Of a stretch of 64,000 bases of DNA, positions 1 to 13,200 are shown in pieces (position 1 is the stretch's first letter; each line of letters opens with the position of its first letter). The stretch covers positions 15,333,218-15,397,217 of the forward strand of contig NC_034421.1 in NCBI RefSeq assembly GCF_002078875.1. Direction: 5' to 3'. A model generated the notes under the pieces. That model searched no databases, was not told where the DNA came from, and saw only the letters and a program-made list of their open reading frames with translations. The position numbers and the translations under genes are program-made. This stretch comes from Numida meleagris. Taxonomy: Eukaryota; Chordata; Aves; Galliformes; Numididae.

Positions 1-405
1 TCCCTCCCTTCTGTTGTTTCAGCTGCACCACTCAGCTTGGTGCCATCAGCAAAATGCTAAGGGTGCACTAGATCCCATCACCTGTGTCATTGATAAAGAT
101 GTTGAAGAGCACTGGTCCCAGGACGGACCCCTGGGGGACACCGCTTGTCAGCCTCCACCTGCACATAGAGCCATTGATCACAGCCCTCATTGGTTGGCTG
201 CAACCACCCAACAAATTCCTTACCCACCAAATAGTCCACCCTTCAAATCCATCTCTCTCCAACTTAGAGACAAGGATGTTGTGCAGGACCATGCTGAAGG
301 CCTTATACAAGTCCAGGCAGACATCAGTTGCTCTTCCTTTGTCCACCAGTGCTGTCATTGCATCACAGAAGGCCACCAGATGGGTCAGGTGTGATCTGCC
401 CTTGG
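1..405 (-). mobile_element. CR1 LINE fragment, reverse transcriptase part, antisense
   Basis: Read on the minus strand, 376 down to 68 translates into the palm region of a CR1-type non-LTR reverse transcriptase. Visible are a diverged [11 protein letters not shown] segment, the [13 protein letters not shown] block, [20 protein letters not shown], and then a frame that breaks before the catalytic FADD-like box. The copy is 5' truncated near 405 and its 3' end runs past base 1. It is a dead fossil lying just upstream of the first REXO5 exon seen here. Confidence 0.85.
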
Positions 406-992
406 TGATGTCTTTTTGTTATGTAATAAAAGGCTATCTTTTGAGATTTTTACAGGTCAGATGAGTTCCACAGGCCCAATAGTCACTGGTGGTCTCCAAA
501 ATAGTTTATGTGCTTGCTGATCGGCTTGGGAGAGCTGGTGAATTTGGGATCATGGCTTAAAGAACTGTTGTGCTGAACTGTGTCGTTCTGCCTTGTCTCT
601 GGCACTCTCTGTCTGCAGTTCCTTTGGATGCTGTGAAACACTTTCTGCAGCAGGGTCAGTAAATCCGTGTGCCCCAACAGACCATGCAGTTACGCGAAGC
701 AGATGGGTTCTGGCAGAGCCCCGCGTGAGATGGGTGCATACAGTGCATAGAAATGCAGATGTCTGCATGCGGTGGTCTTTGCAGTACATCTCTGAAGTAC
801 CTGGGTTACTGAGACGCTGATGGTAACTCTGATGTTGAAATGTGGGCTCAAAAGGAACTTTAATGTATGGAAGGGTTATTTTACATGCTGCTGCTTGTGC
901 CCAAGCAGTACATTGTTTACTGTATAATTCACCTCCTGTTCCACAGACTGGTCACACGAAACCTTTACTTACTGGCGTTTTCCTTCTTACAG
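406..992. other. Intron of REXO5 or 5' region, nothing recognised
   Basis: No convincing exon was found between the CR1 copy and the REXO5 exon at 993. Several short frames occur here, but none resembles the start of REXO5 and none ends at a donor in the required phase 0. The start codon of REXO5 is therefore probably outside the window. Confidence 0.5.
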
Positions 993-3900
993 GAGAAGTC
1001 ATCTCGCTTGTCAGCAGCTTTGCTTGGTGAGGACTGTGAGATCAGCCAGGAGCAGCTGTACGAGCTGTTACAGTACGCGGCCCTGGGGAAACGCCACAAT
1101 GCAGCCCAGCCCAGGTACAGCACATCTGTGTTTGGGAGGCAGCCCTGTCCTGTGCCCCCAGTGCTGTGAGAGCCCCACGAAGACACACAGGCAGAGCGTG
1201 TTCTGGAACCCTTGCAACACCATACTGACAGCCTGCGTTATGTAGATACGATTCTCGTTAGACTTGGTTGCAGACAAGAATTCCTCTTCTGACAGAAATT
1301 CTCATATTTCATACTTCTGTTTCATGCAGTCACAGAAACAAAACAATTTGTTGAACAGCAGCCTCGCACACTGAGAAAAGAAATTTGGTGTTAAAATGTT
1401 AGCAGTATACTTTACGTGCCAGATGGATTTGAAGTGCTTTCTCTGGAGTGTTTTGTGAAAGCTGTTCTGGTCACTTTGCCCTTTTTCATCTTCTCAGTAA
1501 CTCTCCTGTTTCGTACTGAAAGGCTGAGGGGGGTGTATAGCCTTGGACAGCTCAAGTATGGTGACATGTAATACGTCTTGCAATAAAGCTAAATGCAAAG
1601 ATCACTTCAGGTTTTTAATATTGAATAGAAAATGATTTTGTGAAATTTTCATTTTGATAGTTTGATTAACTAGATTGCATCATTACAGCGGGAGTTACTG
1701 AAGTATGTTCATATTCTGGTGCACATAAATGAGGTATGGTAAGACTTGAAATGGTATTGCAGTGGAGTTCTGTTACAACTCATTCTTTCTCTGTCTCTTG
1801 TGTTGTGTTGCATCCGGAAACGTGTGGCTGGCTGAGATAAGTGGTAAAAGCATCTTCTCATTGAAGTCACTTGGCACTTTGCCATTGACAGACTTAAAAG
1901 CTGGGCCAGCTCCAAGATTGTTTCTAAGAGTGCGTGATGATTGTGTTGCTTTGAGATTTATTTATTTATTCATTTTATTGCAGCTGGTGCCATATTTATC
2001 ACCAAAGCCGTCTGGCTGGGGTTGTGGTTATTGTTCTGCACGAAATGAGCCAGCTCCATTTCTACAAATTCTATTTACAGTTCAAACACCTCCGAAAAGT
2101 GTTCCGCCATGTAAGTTCCCAAACTGTTGTTGTCTACTAAAATTCTTCCAGTGCTGAAGTGATGTCCCATTGACTGCTTGCTGCAGTGAGGTTGTGGCCT
2201 GTCCAGCAGGAAGTGGCCGCCTTTGATTCCTCACCAAACAAATGAGAGCATCTCTGTAGGCTCTGACAGCTCAGAGCAGAGGCCAGGGCTTTGATGTGAG
2301 AAACAGATTTTCAAGGCTTAGATCTCTGCAGCCTCGCCAGGTGAAATATGTATACAGTTGTATTTCAGTCCTTTATTCTTCCCACTCCTTCAGGGTGCCT
2401 GGGAGATTAAAAATATCTCGACTAATTTGAAATTTACTCTTGTGTGTGAGGAGAATCTCAATAGAGTTGTGCTGTTCCCACTGATCAAAAAATTTCACTG
2501 CGTGTGCTCAATGTTGAGTTTCTTCCATTTATTTAAAGATTATTAAAAGAGTTATTTTAATTTTCTGAGCTGCAAGCAAAGTCTTGGAAGGAAGAAAGAA
2601 GTGCTTTGATTCACACTTCTAGCATAGTTTCCCAAACTGCAGCAAATGCAAAATCACAGCGTAACTGGAAAGTCTGGAACTGCTTAGGTCCTTATCAATG
2701 TAGGACTGGGGTTTGCATGCTTAATCACATTAGTGAAGGCAAAGCTGTCTCCTCATAACAAACAATTCTATATTATGTATCATTAGAACAGGTTTATTTT
2801 TTTCTTTATTTTCCTCAGAAAATGCCAAACATACTTCCACTACCTTTCTATCCATCCTTCTCTAAATTGGAGTGGAGTGGGGATAAAAAGCCATCTTACA
2901 TGCTTGACATTTCTGCTGTGTTTCCAAGTTTCTAACGCATCTCTTTTTTCAGAGATTCACGTTACTACCCTCCTCAGCTAACTTCCTAGCCAGCCTGTGT
3001 GGCGAAGGAGCAAGCCTGAAACCTCAAGGCACTGTGCAAGGTACCTTGCTTGGCTTTGCAGTATCTCTTTTAGTTACAGTGATTCACTTTCAGGAGTAAT
3101 TTAATAGCTTTGCACCCAGTGCAGTCCTAGCATGTTACTATAGTAAACTTGTTTACAAAAGAAAAAGTGTAATGGCTTTAGTCATGAGGCTAGTTACACT
3201 AACTACTTCAGGAACTCCCTTGGGTTTATTGTCACAAGTAAATACAAAAAGCAGAGAGAATTTTTTTAGGCAAGTTCAATACAAAATTCTGATGCTTCAT
3301 TACCCCTTTTGTGATTATTTTATTGTAAGATGTATCTATAGTTTTTTAGTTATACTGAGCTGCAAATGAAGGTAAAGAACAGGTTTGTTGACAACTGATA
3401 TCCTATTTTTACACTCTTTGTAGAGGTAATTGCAATCCAACAGCCTTGTACAAAATCTGCAAGACTACCATGAGAACTTCACTGAAATTGTTAGAGGTGT
3501 AACACAAAGAATCTCGAATTCGAGTCCTAAATGGGAGAATGAGCAGCTGTTACTTTCATTGTAATGGCAGAGTCCTCTAGCACCTTGACTGTAAGCCTGC
3601 TGCACTGTCACAGAGCTGAGATGTCAGGTACAGTTTTCTTTAAGTGCAATCTGCAGAGGATCACCTACAAAACAGTTAAACTGTATACAGCTGTGGATTG
3701 TGATGTCAGTTCAATGCTTGCTTCTTTGTGAGCCACATGTACAGCACATTTTCTGTAAATAATACTTTGGGGAAAGAAATTTTTAGAGAAAGTAGAAAGA
3801 AAAGAGAGCTGCTTCTATGGCTTACATGAGATAACAAATGACTGTGCTGTCGTGCTTTGGAAGAAGGTGTGCTCTCTGTTTTACTGAGAGGAACGTGAGA

Positions 3901-4294
3901 TAGTTTTGTGATGCGACTGGCTCACAGGCTGCTAGCAGTGTCAGTAGCTGTGCTGGGAGTGGATTCAAGTGTCCTGATAAACTTGTTTATCAGTGTATAT
4001 TAATTATCTTGATATGTGTGGAGTTTACTGTTCCATGCATTTTCTTTTGAAATGGTGTAGCCTTTGAATATGCCTATTGTGCAGAAAACTGACTGCAAGT
4101 AAGGAGTGCTATCTGGTCCTGACAGACAATTCTGTACACTACAGCCTTGATTTCCACTGGTGTTGAATGTACTCCTAAAAGCTCAGGCTTGCAATGTGAT
4201 CCCATCATCCGGAGATATGGAAAAGAAAAACGAGGTCTCACAAGCTATACTCTAACTTCAGAAGAGCTGAAAAAGAATGATTATCCCATGAGAG
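993..4294 (+). CDS. REXO5: REXO5 N-terminal region (first four exons seen)
   Basis: Exons 993-1114, 1984-2110, 2953-3040 and 4145-4294 encode the region before the nuclease core. The first begins in phase 0 with SSRLSAALLGEDCEISQEQL and helical text ending ELLQYAALGK. The second continues with WCHIYHQSRLAGVVV and MSQLHFYKFYLQFKHLRKVF, the most recognisable REXO5-specific signature outside the nuclease. The third is Ser/Gly-rich and variable. The fourth holds CDPIIRRYGKEKRGLTSYTL, leading into the catalytic domain. The function of this N-terminal part is not known to me beyond its conservation in REXO5 proteins. Confidence 0.9.
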
Positions 4295-7200
4295 GTTGGT
4301 TTTCTGAGGTTTTGATTGATATGGTTTTTTTTTTAATTTTGAAAAATAATGAGATGTTTGGTCATGTAAGTTGTATGATAACTATTAGAAGAAAGAGGTC
4401 TGTGTCTTATTCACGTACATCTTTTCATTTTAGACTCTCCTGGATGTAAGGGTTATATGTACACAGAGTGTGACCTTCAGAGGACAGACAGCAGCCCCCT
4501 CTTCGGTCTGGACTGTGAAATGGTAACAATAAATGCGTGACCCTACAAAGCACAGTCAAGCAGCTAAGCTCGTATTGGCTGTTCCAAAACAAACCAAGCA
4601 CCCTGTGTGTTTATTAAACCACTTCTGACGTATCTGCTTCCAGTCCATTCTTTGATGGTACCAGTGCTAATGCAGCCATGGGAAGGACTCAGTAGCTCTG
4701 GAGACAGCAGCAAACTTATCTTTGTCCTGAGCAGTGCAGGAGAGAGCTCAGTTCTGTGCCGACTCTCACAACAGCATCTGGAACTGCTAGGTTTATTGTC
4801 AATGCTGTAGTCACTCCTGAGGTTTTTGTTTACAGTTCCTTCCCTTGGCCCTCCCCAAGGTTTGGGAGTGCAAAGGTTTCCCTTTGCCACATCTTTTCTG
4901 TAGCCGTCAGAGTTTGGTGGCAGCACGCTGTGGTGAAGACTTTTTGCTTAGTGCAGTTCTGACCTTGTGTCTGAATTGAGTGACTAATGATGCGGTCTGG
5001 AGTCTGCTTTTAAATTGCATTATTTCCTTAGCTGAAGACACTCTTGGTGGCAGCTCTGCACTGCAGAGTACAAACCGATTCTGTGAATTCAGCGCTTCCC
5101 TGTAGGGATTTTCTTTGCATTATGCTTGGCTGTGTGTTTGATGCACTTAGGGCAGGCATTTACCACTTGAAATGAAGCATGGTACAGTATAAAAGCTGCA
5201 AGTGGTGGTTCTCAGAGTAAAGTGACTTGTGGTAGTGACATTGGCTATAGCCAAAGCTAAGGATTCTGAATGGCAGCATTGAGCTGATCCAGTGCCTGCC
5301 TCTGCTTTGTCCTAACAGTGCCTGACTGCAAGAGGGAACGAAGTCACTCGTGTCTCTTTGGTGGATGCGCAGGGGCAATGCCTTCTGAATGAACTAGTCA
5401 AACCAGAAAGTGTAATAGTGAACTACTGCACCAGGTGACTCCCACTGAAGTTTCTTATCTCGTCATCTTTAAGTCCTGCAGCCCTTTCAGATCAGGCTTT
5501 CTACACAGAACCTTTCAGAATACTTTGGTGTGCACGCTCTCACAGTTGTCTCTTGCTGGGCTTGTTACAGCAGAAGCAGATCAAACTCAAACCATGTGTT
5601 CTCCAAGTCTTAGCCTGGATTTATCCAGGAGGTGAGCTGCCAGTTCCCTCAGGTTATTGAAAGCACCTCCTCCCGTAACAGCCTCGCAGGATTTTGTTAC
5701 CTGTGCTGTCTGATGCTGAGAACTGCATCACTTAATAAGTCATGCTAGAGAGAGAACAAACATTTGAAATGGATGTGGCAGCACAGCAGCTTAATATTTC
5801 TGCAGCACAACCTCTTGTGCTGGAATATGCTCACAGAGAAAGCAGTAAATAGCATTCTGTCACTGGATTCATATTTTGCATGCCCTGCTTGTAGTGTTCT
5901 CCAGTAAATGCTGTTGCTAATGCATTGCTTCTACCTCATCTCCTTTCTTTTTTGAAGATACTCAGGAATCACAAGGAAAATGCTTCTTCCAGTGAAAACA
6001 AGATTGCCAGACATACAAACCAGACTAAAAAAGATACTTCCCCATGATGCAGTATTGGTGGGTCATTCACTAAATGCTGATCTTCGGGCTTTGCAAGTGA
6101 GTGTTTTTCCCAACCCAGTGATATTCATTTGAGATGTAAAAGGTCCAAACAGTTCTTTTTATTAGTGGACACTTGTTAATTGCTTTTCATTATGCATAGC
6201 CTTATGTTTGTAAGGACTTGAAGGAGAGAGACTCCTCTTACACATATAAAACTTGCAAGCTGCTCTTCTGAACCCAAAAGGAAGGAAAGAATCTGATTAG
6301 ACAGGGATATGTGTGCAACAGAAGCATTACCCTCTGCTGCATCTGGGTGCTTCTGATAGCTCTCTCATGGAGGAACCAAAATCATTCCTATATTTAATTT
6401 AAAGAACCTAAAATCCTTGAGTCATATTTAATCTTTCTAATCCAATTTCGATCTTCTCAACAGAGTATTAGAAAAGAGATCTGGGCCTGTTTCATTATTC
6501 CCATGTGTTTTGTTGTCATGGACCAATTATTTGTCAGTGAGAAGCTGGCAACTGAAATGAAAAGGCACAGATAACAATGGAGTTATTGCCCAGTTACATA
6601 TGACTGCTGTTCTTAAATTAAACTGGTGGTGTTTCCTCTCTTCCAGATGATCCATCCCAGTGTTATTGATACTTCATTACTTTTTGCCAGAAATGAAGGC
6701 CGAAGATTTAAGCTAAAATTTCTAGCCAAAGCTGTTTTGGGGTAAGATTATGACTGCATTGTCATGGGAAGTTCTAGAACTGTCGTGGGTCATAGGGCCC
6801 TGCTTTTCTACCAGCAGTAACAGAATCTTTTTTTCCACTAAAACTCGGAGGAACAAACAAATGAACATGGTAATGAAGAATTTACTGTGTCCTTGAAACA
6901 TCAAGCAGCACAACAAATTGGCCTGGCTTTGAGCAAAGATGCTTGGCACAACCAGATCTGAGTTCTTGTTTGTATGTGAACCACAAAACCAGCTTTATTG
7001 CAGTTGTACAGTGTATGAAATTGTAGAGCAGCAGATGCACTCTGGCTCACACAAATGAGATTTGTTGCAGCTATCAAGAAAGAAATGCTAATTTAGGAAA
7101 GTATGATGTACTGACTTAATTATATCCCTTCCTATGCCAGCTGCCATAGCGTGTCTTAGCAGTGCAGTGCTCACCATTCAGCTCCAAACTTCCCAGAGCT

Positions 7201-10200
7201 GGAGGTTGCCTCCCTGCCTGTGTGCAAAGTATGAGTTCAGTCATTGATCAAAGGAGGAAATGAAGAATGATCATGCTTCACTGCTTCTGTAAAACCCTGT
7301 GAATAGTGTTTTGCTCAACATAGCAAAAATGTTTCTTGCAGTAACTTTGGGAAATATTTAGCAAAAATGCTGCTGCATAGAACTGAAATCATTTCTGGAG
7401 AGAGGAAAGCTATTTTGCTGAAAAGGACCCACTTGAGAAAAAACAAGATGTTGGTTAGTATGGAAAAGTAGATAACATGCCTGTGCACCTAATTTTGATG
7501 CCCTAGGAAGGAGATCCAGTGCGAACAGAGACTTGGTCACGATCCTGCAGAAGATGCTAGAGCTGCATTGGAATTGGCTCAATTCTTTATTGAGAAAGGA
7601 CCAGCAAAGGTAGCTATGTCTCATGTCCTTAATAGCAGAATGTGCAAATTGTCATGCTTATGATGAAAAAAAACATTCTTGCCTGATCTTTTACTGAGGA
7701 AATGGAGCCGTGCTATGAGCCTTGGTTGTGGTAGCTTACTTTCAGCCTGTATCTCGCTATCTCAGTAACTTGGAACATCACTGGTGTCTCAGTACTCAGA
7801 CACTGCCGTGAATCAGCATCGCTGCTGATCTCCCACAGGGGCATTGGGAAGAAAAAGATTCTGACACTCGCAGGCAATGGGACTGCCTGTCTTTTTCTCG
7901 CAGTGAAACAAGTGAGGGACCGTCTATGTTTTGGCAGAGATTCAAACTAGGTTTATGAGTCTTGAGTCTCTTTCTTTTGTTGCTGGTTTCTGAGAAAATT
8001 TTTGGATGTGCTTGCTGGATGGTGCTCGAGTACTGCTTGCTTGGGAATGACAACAAAAAATAATAAAGCAAAAAACAAATGCCTGTGTTTCTCCACTGCT
8101 GTTGAATGTGCCCAGGTGACTCATGGAGCAAGCAAATGGTTGGAGATTAGTTAACAATTAGCAGAGATGAAAGCCAACTGCTCATCTTCTTTCCACAAGG
8201 TAGCAGAACTAAACTTGGAAATGCTGCTGGCAGCTGAAAGGCGGACTGAAGTCTCACTGAGCAAATCTGTGATGCAGCCACAGCAGTGTGGGGTCCAGAA
8301 GCAGCTGAATGATCCTCCACACTTATCTAAACCATGGTAACAAGATTCTCAGAGATGCATGTTTTTCCTTTGATTGAATCCTTGGGGAAATCAAGGACGT
8401 GTGTCCTGTTTTTGGAAGGCTTCCAGTGTCTTCAAAGGGAGACACTGAATTCTAGAGTAGCACTGAAACATTTTAAGAAGTTACATCTTAAATTTCACAA
8501 AACATTTTCTGGGCTTCTTCTGAGGACAAAAATATTCTTTAAAATATCTTTAATGAACTGTATCATTTTTCAATAATGGGCACTGCATGGAAGTTTTTAA
8601 CTCGCCACACTGGCAGCTACTGTAATTTGCAACTTTTTTTTTTTTTTTTTTTCCCCTCTCTGTTAGTTTTCTGGCCTGCTTGCAGGAGATGGGCCAGAAG
8701 CCCCTCCTTTTGGGCAGACAGGAACCGGACTCTTCTGGCCTTTGTCAGAGTGACCTCAGCACTTCCAACAAACAGGTGAATGGACTCAGAGTGGGTTGGT
8801 CTGAGCAAGCATCCAAGCTGTTAAAAGTTCTTCTTGTCCTGGGGCGATAGGTGGGTCGTGCTTTAAAAAGCTGACCGACAGTACTTTCAGCAGTGGTGTT
8901 AATACCAGGTTAGCTGAATCCATTTTAGCATTTCAAAAATAAGCTTTGATCCTCTGTCATCCTCTCATGACTCACTAAAGAATAATTTTTGCCCGAGATC
9001 TTCCTTAGACAATGATGAGAATTAGAGCTGGGAATTAAGTTCAGGAGCTCTGTGTCTGGTTTGTTGCAGTACAATTGCCTCATTGAATCTTATACTCTTT
9101 TTCCTTCCAGATTCTTCAGAGAGCCTTGGAAGATGTTCCCCTCTCCACATTCAGTATAATTCAGTTCAGTTTGGATCCAGAGTTTGTTGCATCTCACCTT
9201 CTTGCTGGATTTTTTGAAAAGGTAGTCATTATTTTGAGCAAGAATAGTCTTCATTGCTGAGCTTGGGAAGAGACATGATGTATTTGGTGGCACCTGGTAG
9301 TTAGTTTCCTTACTTTGTGAAGTTCCTTCTCTAATCCATGTTCTTACAGGTGAGAAACAAGCTGACTGACATGCTGACAATTTACGCAGGTCCTTTTGAA
9401 GAAGACTTTTGCCTGAAGTCTGTGAAAAAAGAATTTGGAAGGTGTGGGCCAATCCAGTCCCTGACGGTGGTGACTGAAACATACCAGGTGAGGAACACGG
9501 ACAGCTTTTAGTGTGCTGACAGGCAGTGAAGGCAAGGGTCATCTCTTGGAAAGATACAGATTAGAACCACTTAAATACCAGTTATTCGGGTGGGTTTTTG
9601 GGGGGTGAGATATGAGGGTGGCAGTTGTCAGCACACACGAAAGCTGCTTCACACAGCGACAAGAATGAACACAGCTGATAGTGTGTAACATTGCTGTCCA
9701 AGCTACAGGGCTTTAACTGAGTGTTGATGCTGAGATGATTTTTGTCCCTCTCAGGAGAGCTGATATGCCAAGGCCTGTAATGGCAGAAGGTTGTTTTTAA
9801 TAGTTGGGCTAATTTAAGGTTGTTTTTAATAGTTGAGGTATATAGAGTGTTACCTGTATCACTCACTCAAACCCTTTTATATGTCATTTAAAACAAAAAA
9901 GAACTCCAAGACCTGAGTTGTAAAAGGGGAGGGCTAATATCTGCTATTCATAAACCTGAAGTATCCTATCCTTTTGTTTCAAGCCATATGTCTGTATCCA
10001 ATACGACATGCTGGAGGCTGCCCAGCTTGCTGTGGAAAGCCTAAATGGAGCTGAGGTAGCAGGATCCTGCATTAAGGTGAGCAAAGTAAATAGCAAAAGC
10101 CTAAATTACATTTAGTGCAGGAATATGGGCCAATACGATTCTTTTAATGTCTACATAGTGCGTAGAGTGTGGGTGGATCTCGGCTAGCTGAGCTGCCACC

Positions 10201-13200
10201 ATCTCCCAAGACAACTTCTGCTATGGTCTCTATTCCTTTCTGTTGAACAGCAGAACGGGGGTTAGGAAGCACCCTGACTTGGCAACTGCAGCTTTAAAAT
10301 GAAGAGCTGAGTTGCTGGGTGTTGAAATGCCATATAAGCAGTATGGGGTTCTTAATCATCTAGTATTCTTGCACTGCAAACATGATCTTTTCCTTTTTCA
10401 TGACTAATTAAGCTAGCCTTCATTAGTTATGTTATTCAAGGAAAGGAAAATAGCTAACAACGTTTTGATGGTGAGACAAAATCATTTGAAACAGCAGCTC
10501 AGAAGACAGAGCTGCCTTGGCTGATGCTTTGGGATTGTTCCTGTTGGACCCACCTCAGGTTCAGAGACCCGTCACTGCTGCGACACTGGACTGTGACGTA
10601 CTGATAAAGGAACTGGAACTGGATATAGAAAACGAAGGTGTGATTTATGTGGCAGGAATAAAGAAGTCATTAACAGAGACAGATTTGCAAGAAGAATTCA
10701 GCCCGTTGAAAGACCTGGAAACTCTGTTTCTGCCAAAGGATCTCCAGAGCGGAAAGCACAGGACCTGCTGTTTCCTCAGTAAGTAGCTTTGCAGTGCAGC
10801 CTGCTGATTTCCTTCATGCAAGCTTGTTCAGCAGCCCTTGGAAATATGACAGAAACTCAGATGCGCTCCGAGTGCCAGTATTTAAAATAGTCCAGTGAAA
10901 GCATGGCTGGCTACTCTGCAGCTCCACACCGACTTGTGATCACTTCTAAGAGGTCAGAAGAACAGCTGGATGGGTGTTGTATTTATCTGATATTTTGATA
11001 GTCTGACACTTGCCTGAAGCAAGATAGAATCTACTCACTGCAGCAATTTCAGTTTCTCATCTTCGTCCTGCTCCACCTTTACCCTTGCCCTGCAGGTGCC
11101 AAAGAACAGTGTACAAGAACTGGCAAATCACAATCCCTTTCTGTTTGTTTTTCAGAATTCCAGAAATCACAAAGTGCGGCGGATGCCCTGGAAGCTATAA
11201 ATGGCTGGGCCACGAAGGGCAGCACACTCAGAAGTAGGCACGCTCTTGCTTCAGGTCACCTCTGGAGATGGATTTGGCAAATGAATCACAGCAGCGAAAA
11301 GCAAGGAGGAAACAGTTTAAGTGAGAAAATGGCACCGCTGTCTGACTCTGTGAGTTTAAGGCTATGCTGGCTTGTTACTGTTCATTAGTGAGAAGGTGAA
11401 TGACATTGAACCACGTACTGCCCTGGGAGCCAGGAGCGGTCACTAGGAGCAGCCATCGGTGCAGAGCTGTGTGTAGCAGGAGGATCTCCTTGTTCTGGTG
11501 CAGAGAAGCTGCCCCGGGTCTGTTTGCATAAGGCACTTTGTAGATGTAATACCACATGAGGTATCGTGGCATTTGCAGGGTACCGCAGGACCTCAAATCC
11601 AGCACAGTGGCATGGGGCAATGAGTGATGTTACACAGCAGCTGGAGCCGACCACCTGAGAGAGTCCGAGCAGTGTAGGTGTAGGAAATTGTACAGAAGTC
11701 AGAGAGAGAAGTGAATCATTGTGCAGCGTTACAGGCAGGAACAGGTCCGCTTGTAGCTGCTACTCTTACTGGAGGAAGCTGCATTGCCATCTGAGTAGAG
11801 CATGCAGCTCTCCCTGCAGCTGAGCTAGTGCACTTCCAAATGCCAGCAGTAACAATCACTGCTGTCCTCACCTGCTCAGTCCCTGATGCTGCCCCAGCTC
11901 AGCCTCCTCATAAACATTTCTAAATGTGATTATTACATACTTGCAGAAGAATGGGGTATCTTAATACTTGTATTCTGTTATGCAGGAGCAGGATGTAAAG
12001 AAAAAGGTGAAGAAGTTAGACCAGCATATAAAAAAGCTTTATAGAAGTCTGCAGAATAACACCTTGTGCGTTGTTCTCTTTCCTGGAATGAACAGGTAAC
12101 TTAATGCCTCCTGTTTTTATCTTCATCTATTAAAAAGGAAACAAAAGCCCAACAAAAGGCCTGAAGAAGCTGTTGTATTTATTTAATCTGACTTTCATAT
12201 TAGGCCAATAAAACCTGAACAGTAAGTTCTTCCCGTAAGTCATGCTCCAGATGAGCAAGGCTGAAATCCAGAGCGTCGATTAATTGCACAGGTTTTTCGG
12301 TTAGATGAAACCCCTGTTGGACATTTTGTCCCTATTTTGAAGCTAATACAGTTTTGCAGTTGTCTTGACAGCTAGGCAAGCTTTATGTGTGTCTAACTGA
12401 ATCAGGCAGAGGTTCCACAGCAGCCAGGTTTTTGGTTGTTGGTTTTTTGTGTGTTTGATTGTTTTCAAACCACCTAACCACTACAGCCCAGGCACTATCT
12501 AGCCGTTGTTTAGTGGTACCCTGACTTGTGTGCTCTGTCCTTAGCCTTGATCAAAGAGGTGCTTCCCTCCTTCATGCTTGCATGTCCCTGATAGAAGAAT
12601 GATTTAGAAGAGAAAATCATGTTTAAAAAAAGAAGAAAACCAACCACTTTTCACTAAGTCCTTAAGCTTTCAGAGGAAAGAACAAGTCATTGAGTTGGGC
12701 CTCAGAGCTACTAGCAGGGATGTTTCCACGTGGCTCAGGCTTCATTCATATCACAATGGCCTGAGCTGCCATGGTCATTCACTGCTCAGGTCCTGACCAG
12801 AAAGTGTAAACCTTTCCCAGGCAAGGCCTTAGTGGCTGAGTGTATCTCCGCTCAGTCTGACATCTGCCCCTGCTTTTCTGCAGTTCCTTTCAACAAAAGC
12901 AGTACTGGACTGTGGAGATGGGAGCTGAACTGATAGGGAGGACAGGGCAGCACCTGTCTCCTGGTGAGGCAGCCTGGCCCGCTGCTCTTACCTGCAGAAC
13001 TTCCTGAGGAGTGGCAGCGTGATGCTGTGTTATCCTCTGGACCGCTGTGCCCGCAAGGGTGAAGCACCCTGAGCCAGGAGTCTGTTTGTGCCCAGTGCCC
13101 ACGACAAACCGTTTCAGCATGCACGTGCCAAGGGCTGCTCTTGGCATGATCTGCTGTAATTGGCCAGTTTCTAGTAGCTTCTTAACAAACTAGTTCCAAA

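Noticed and set aside
10517..10558. An ATG at 10517 as a possible alternative REXO5 start
   Set aside because: The 42 bases before the CACCTCAG acceptor are intron; exon 10559-10778 joins in phase to 10076.
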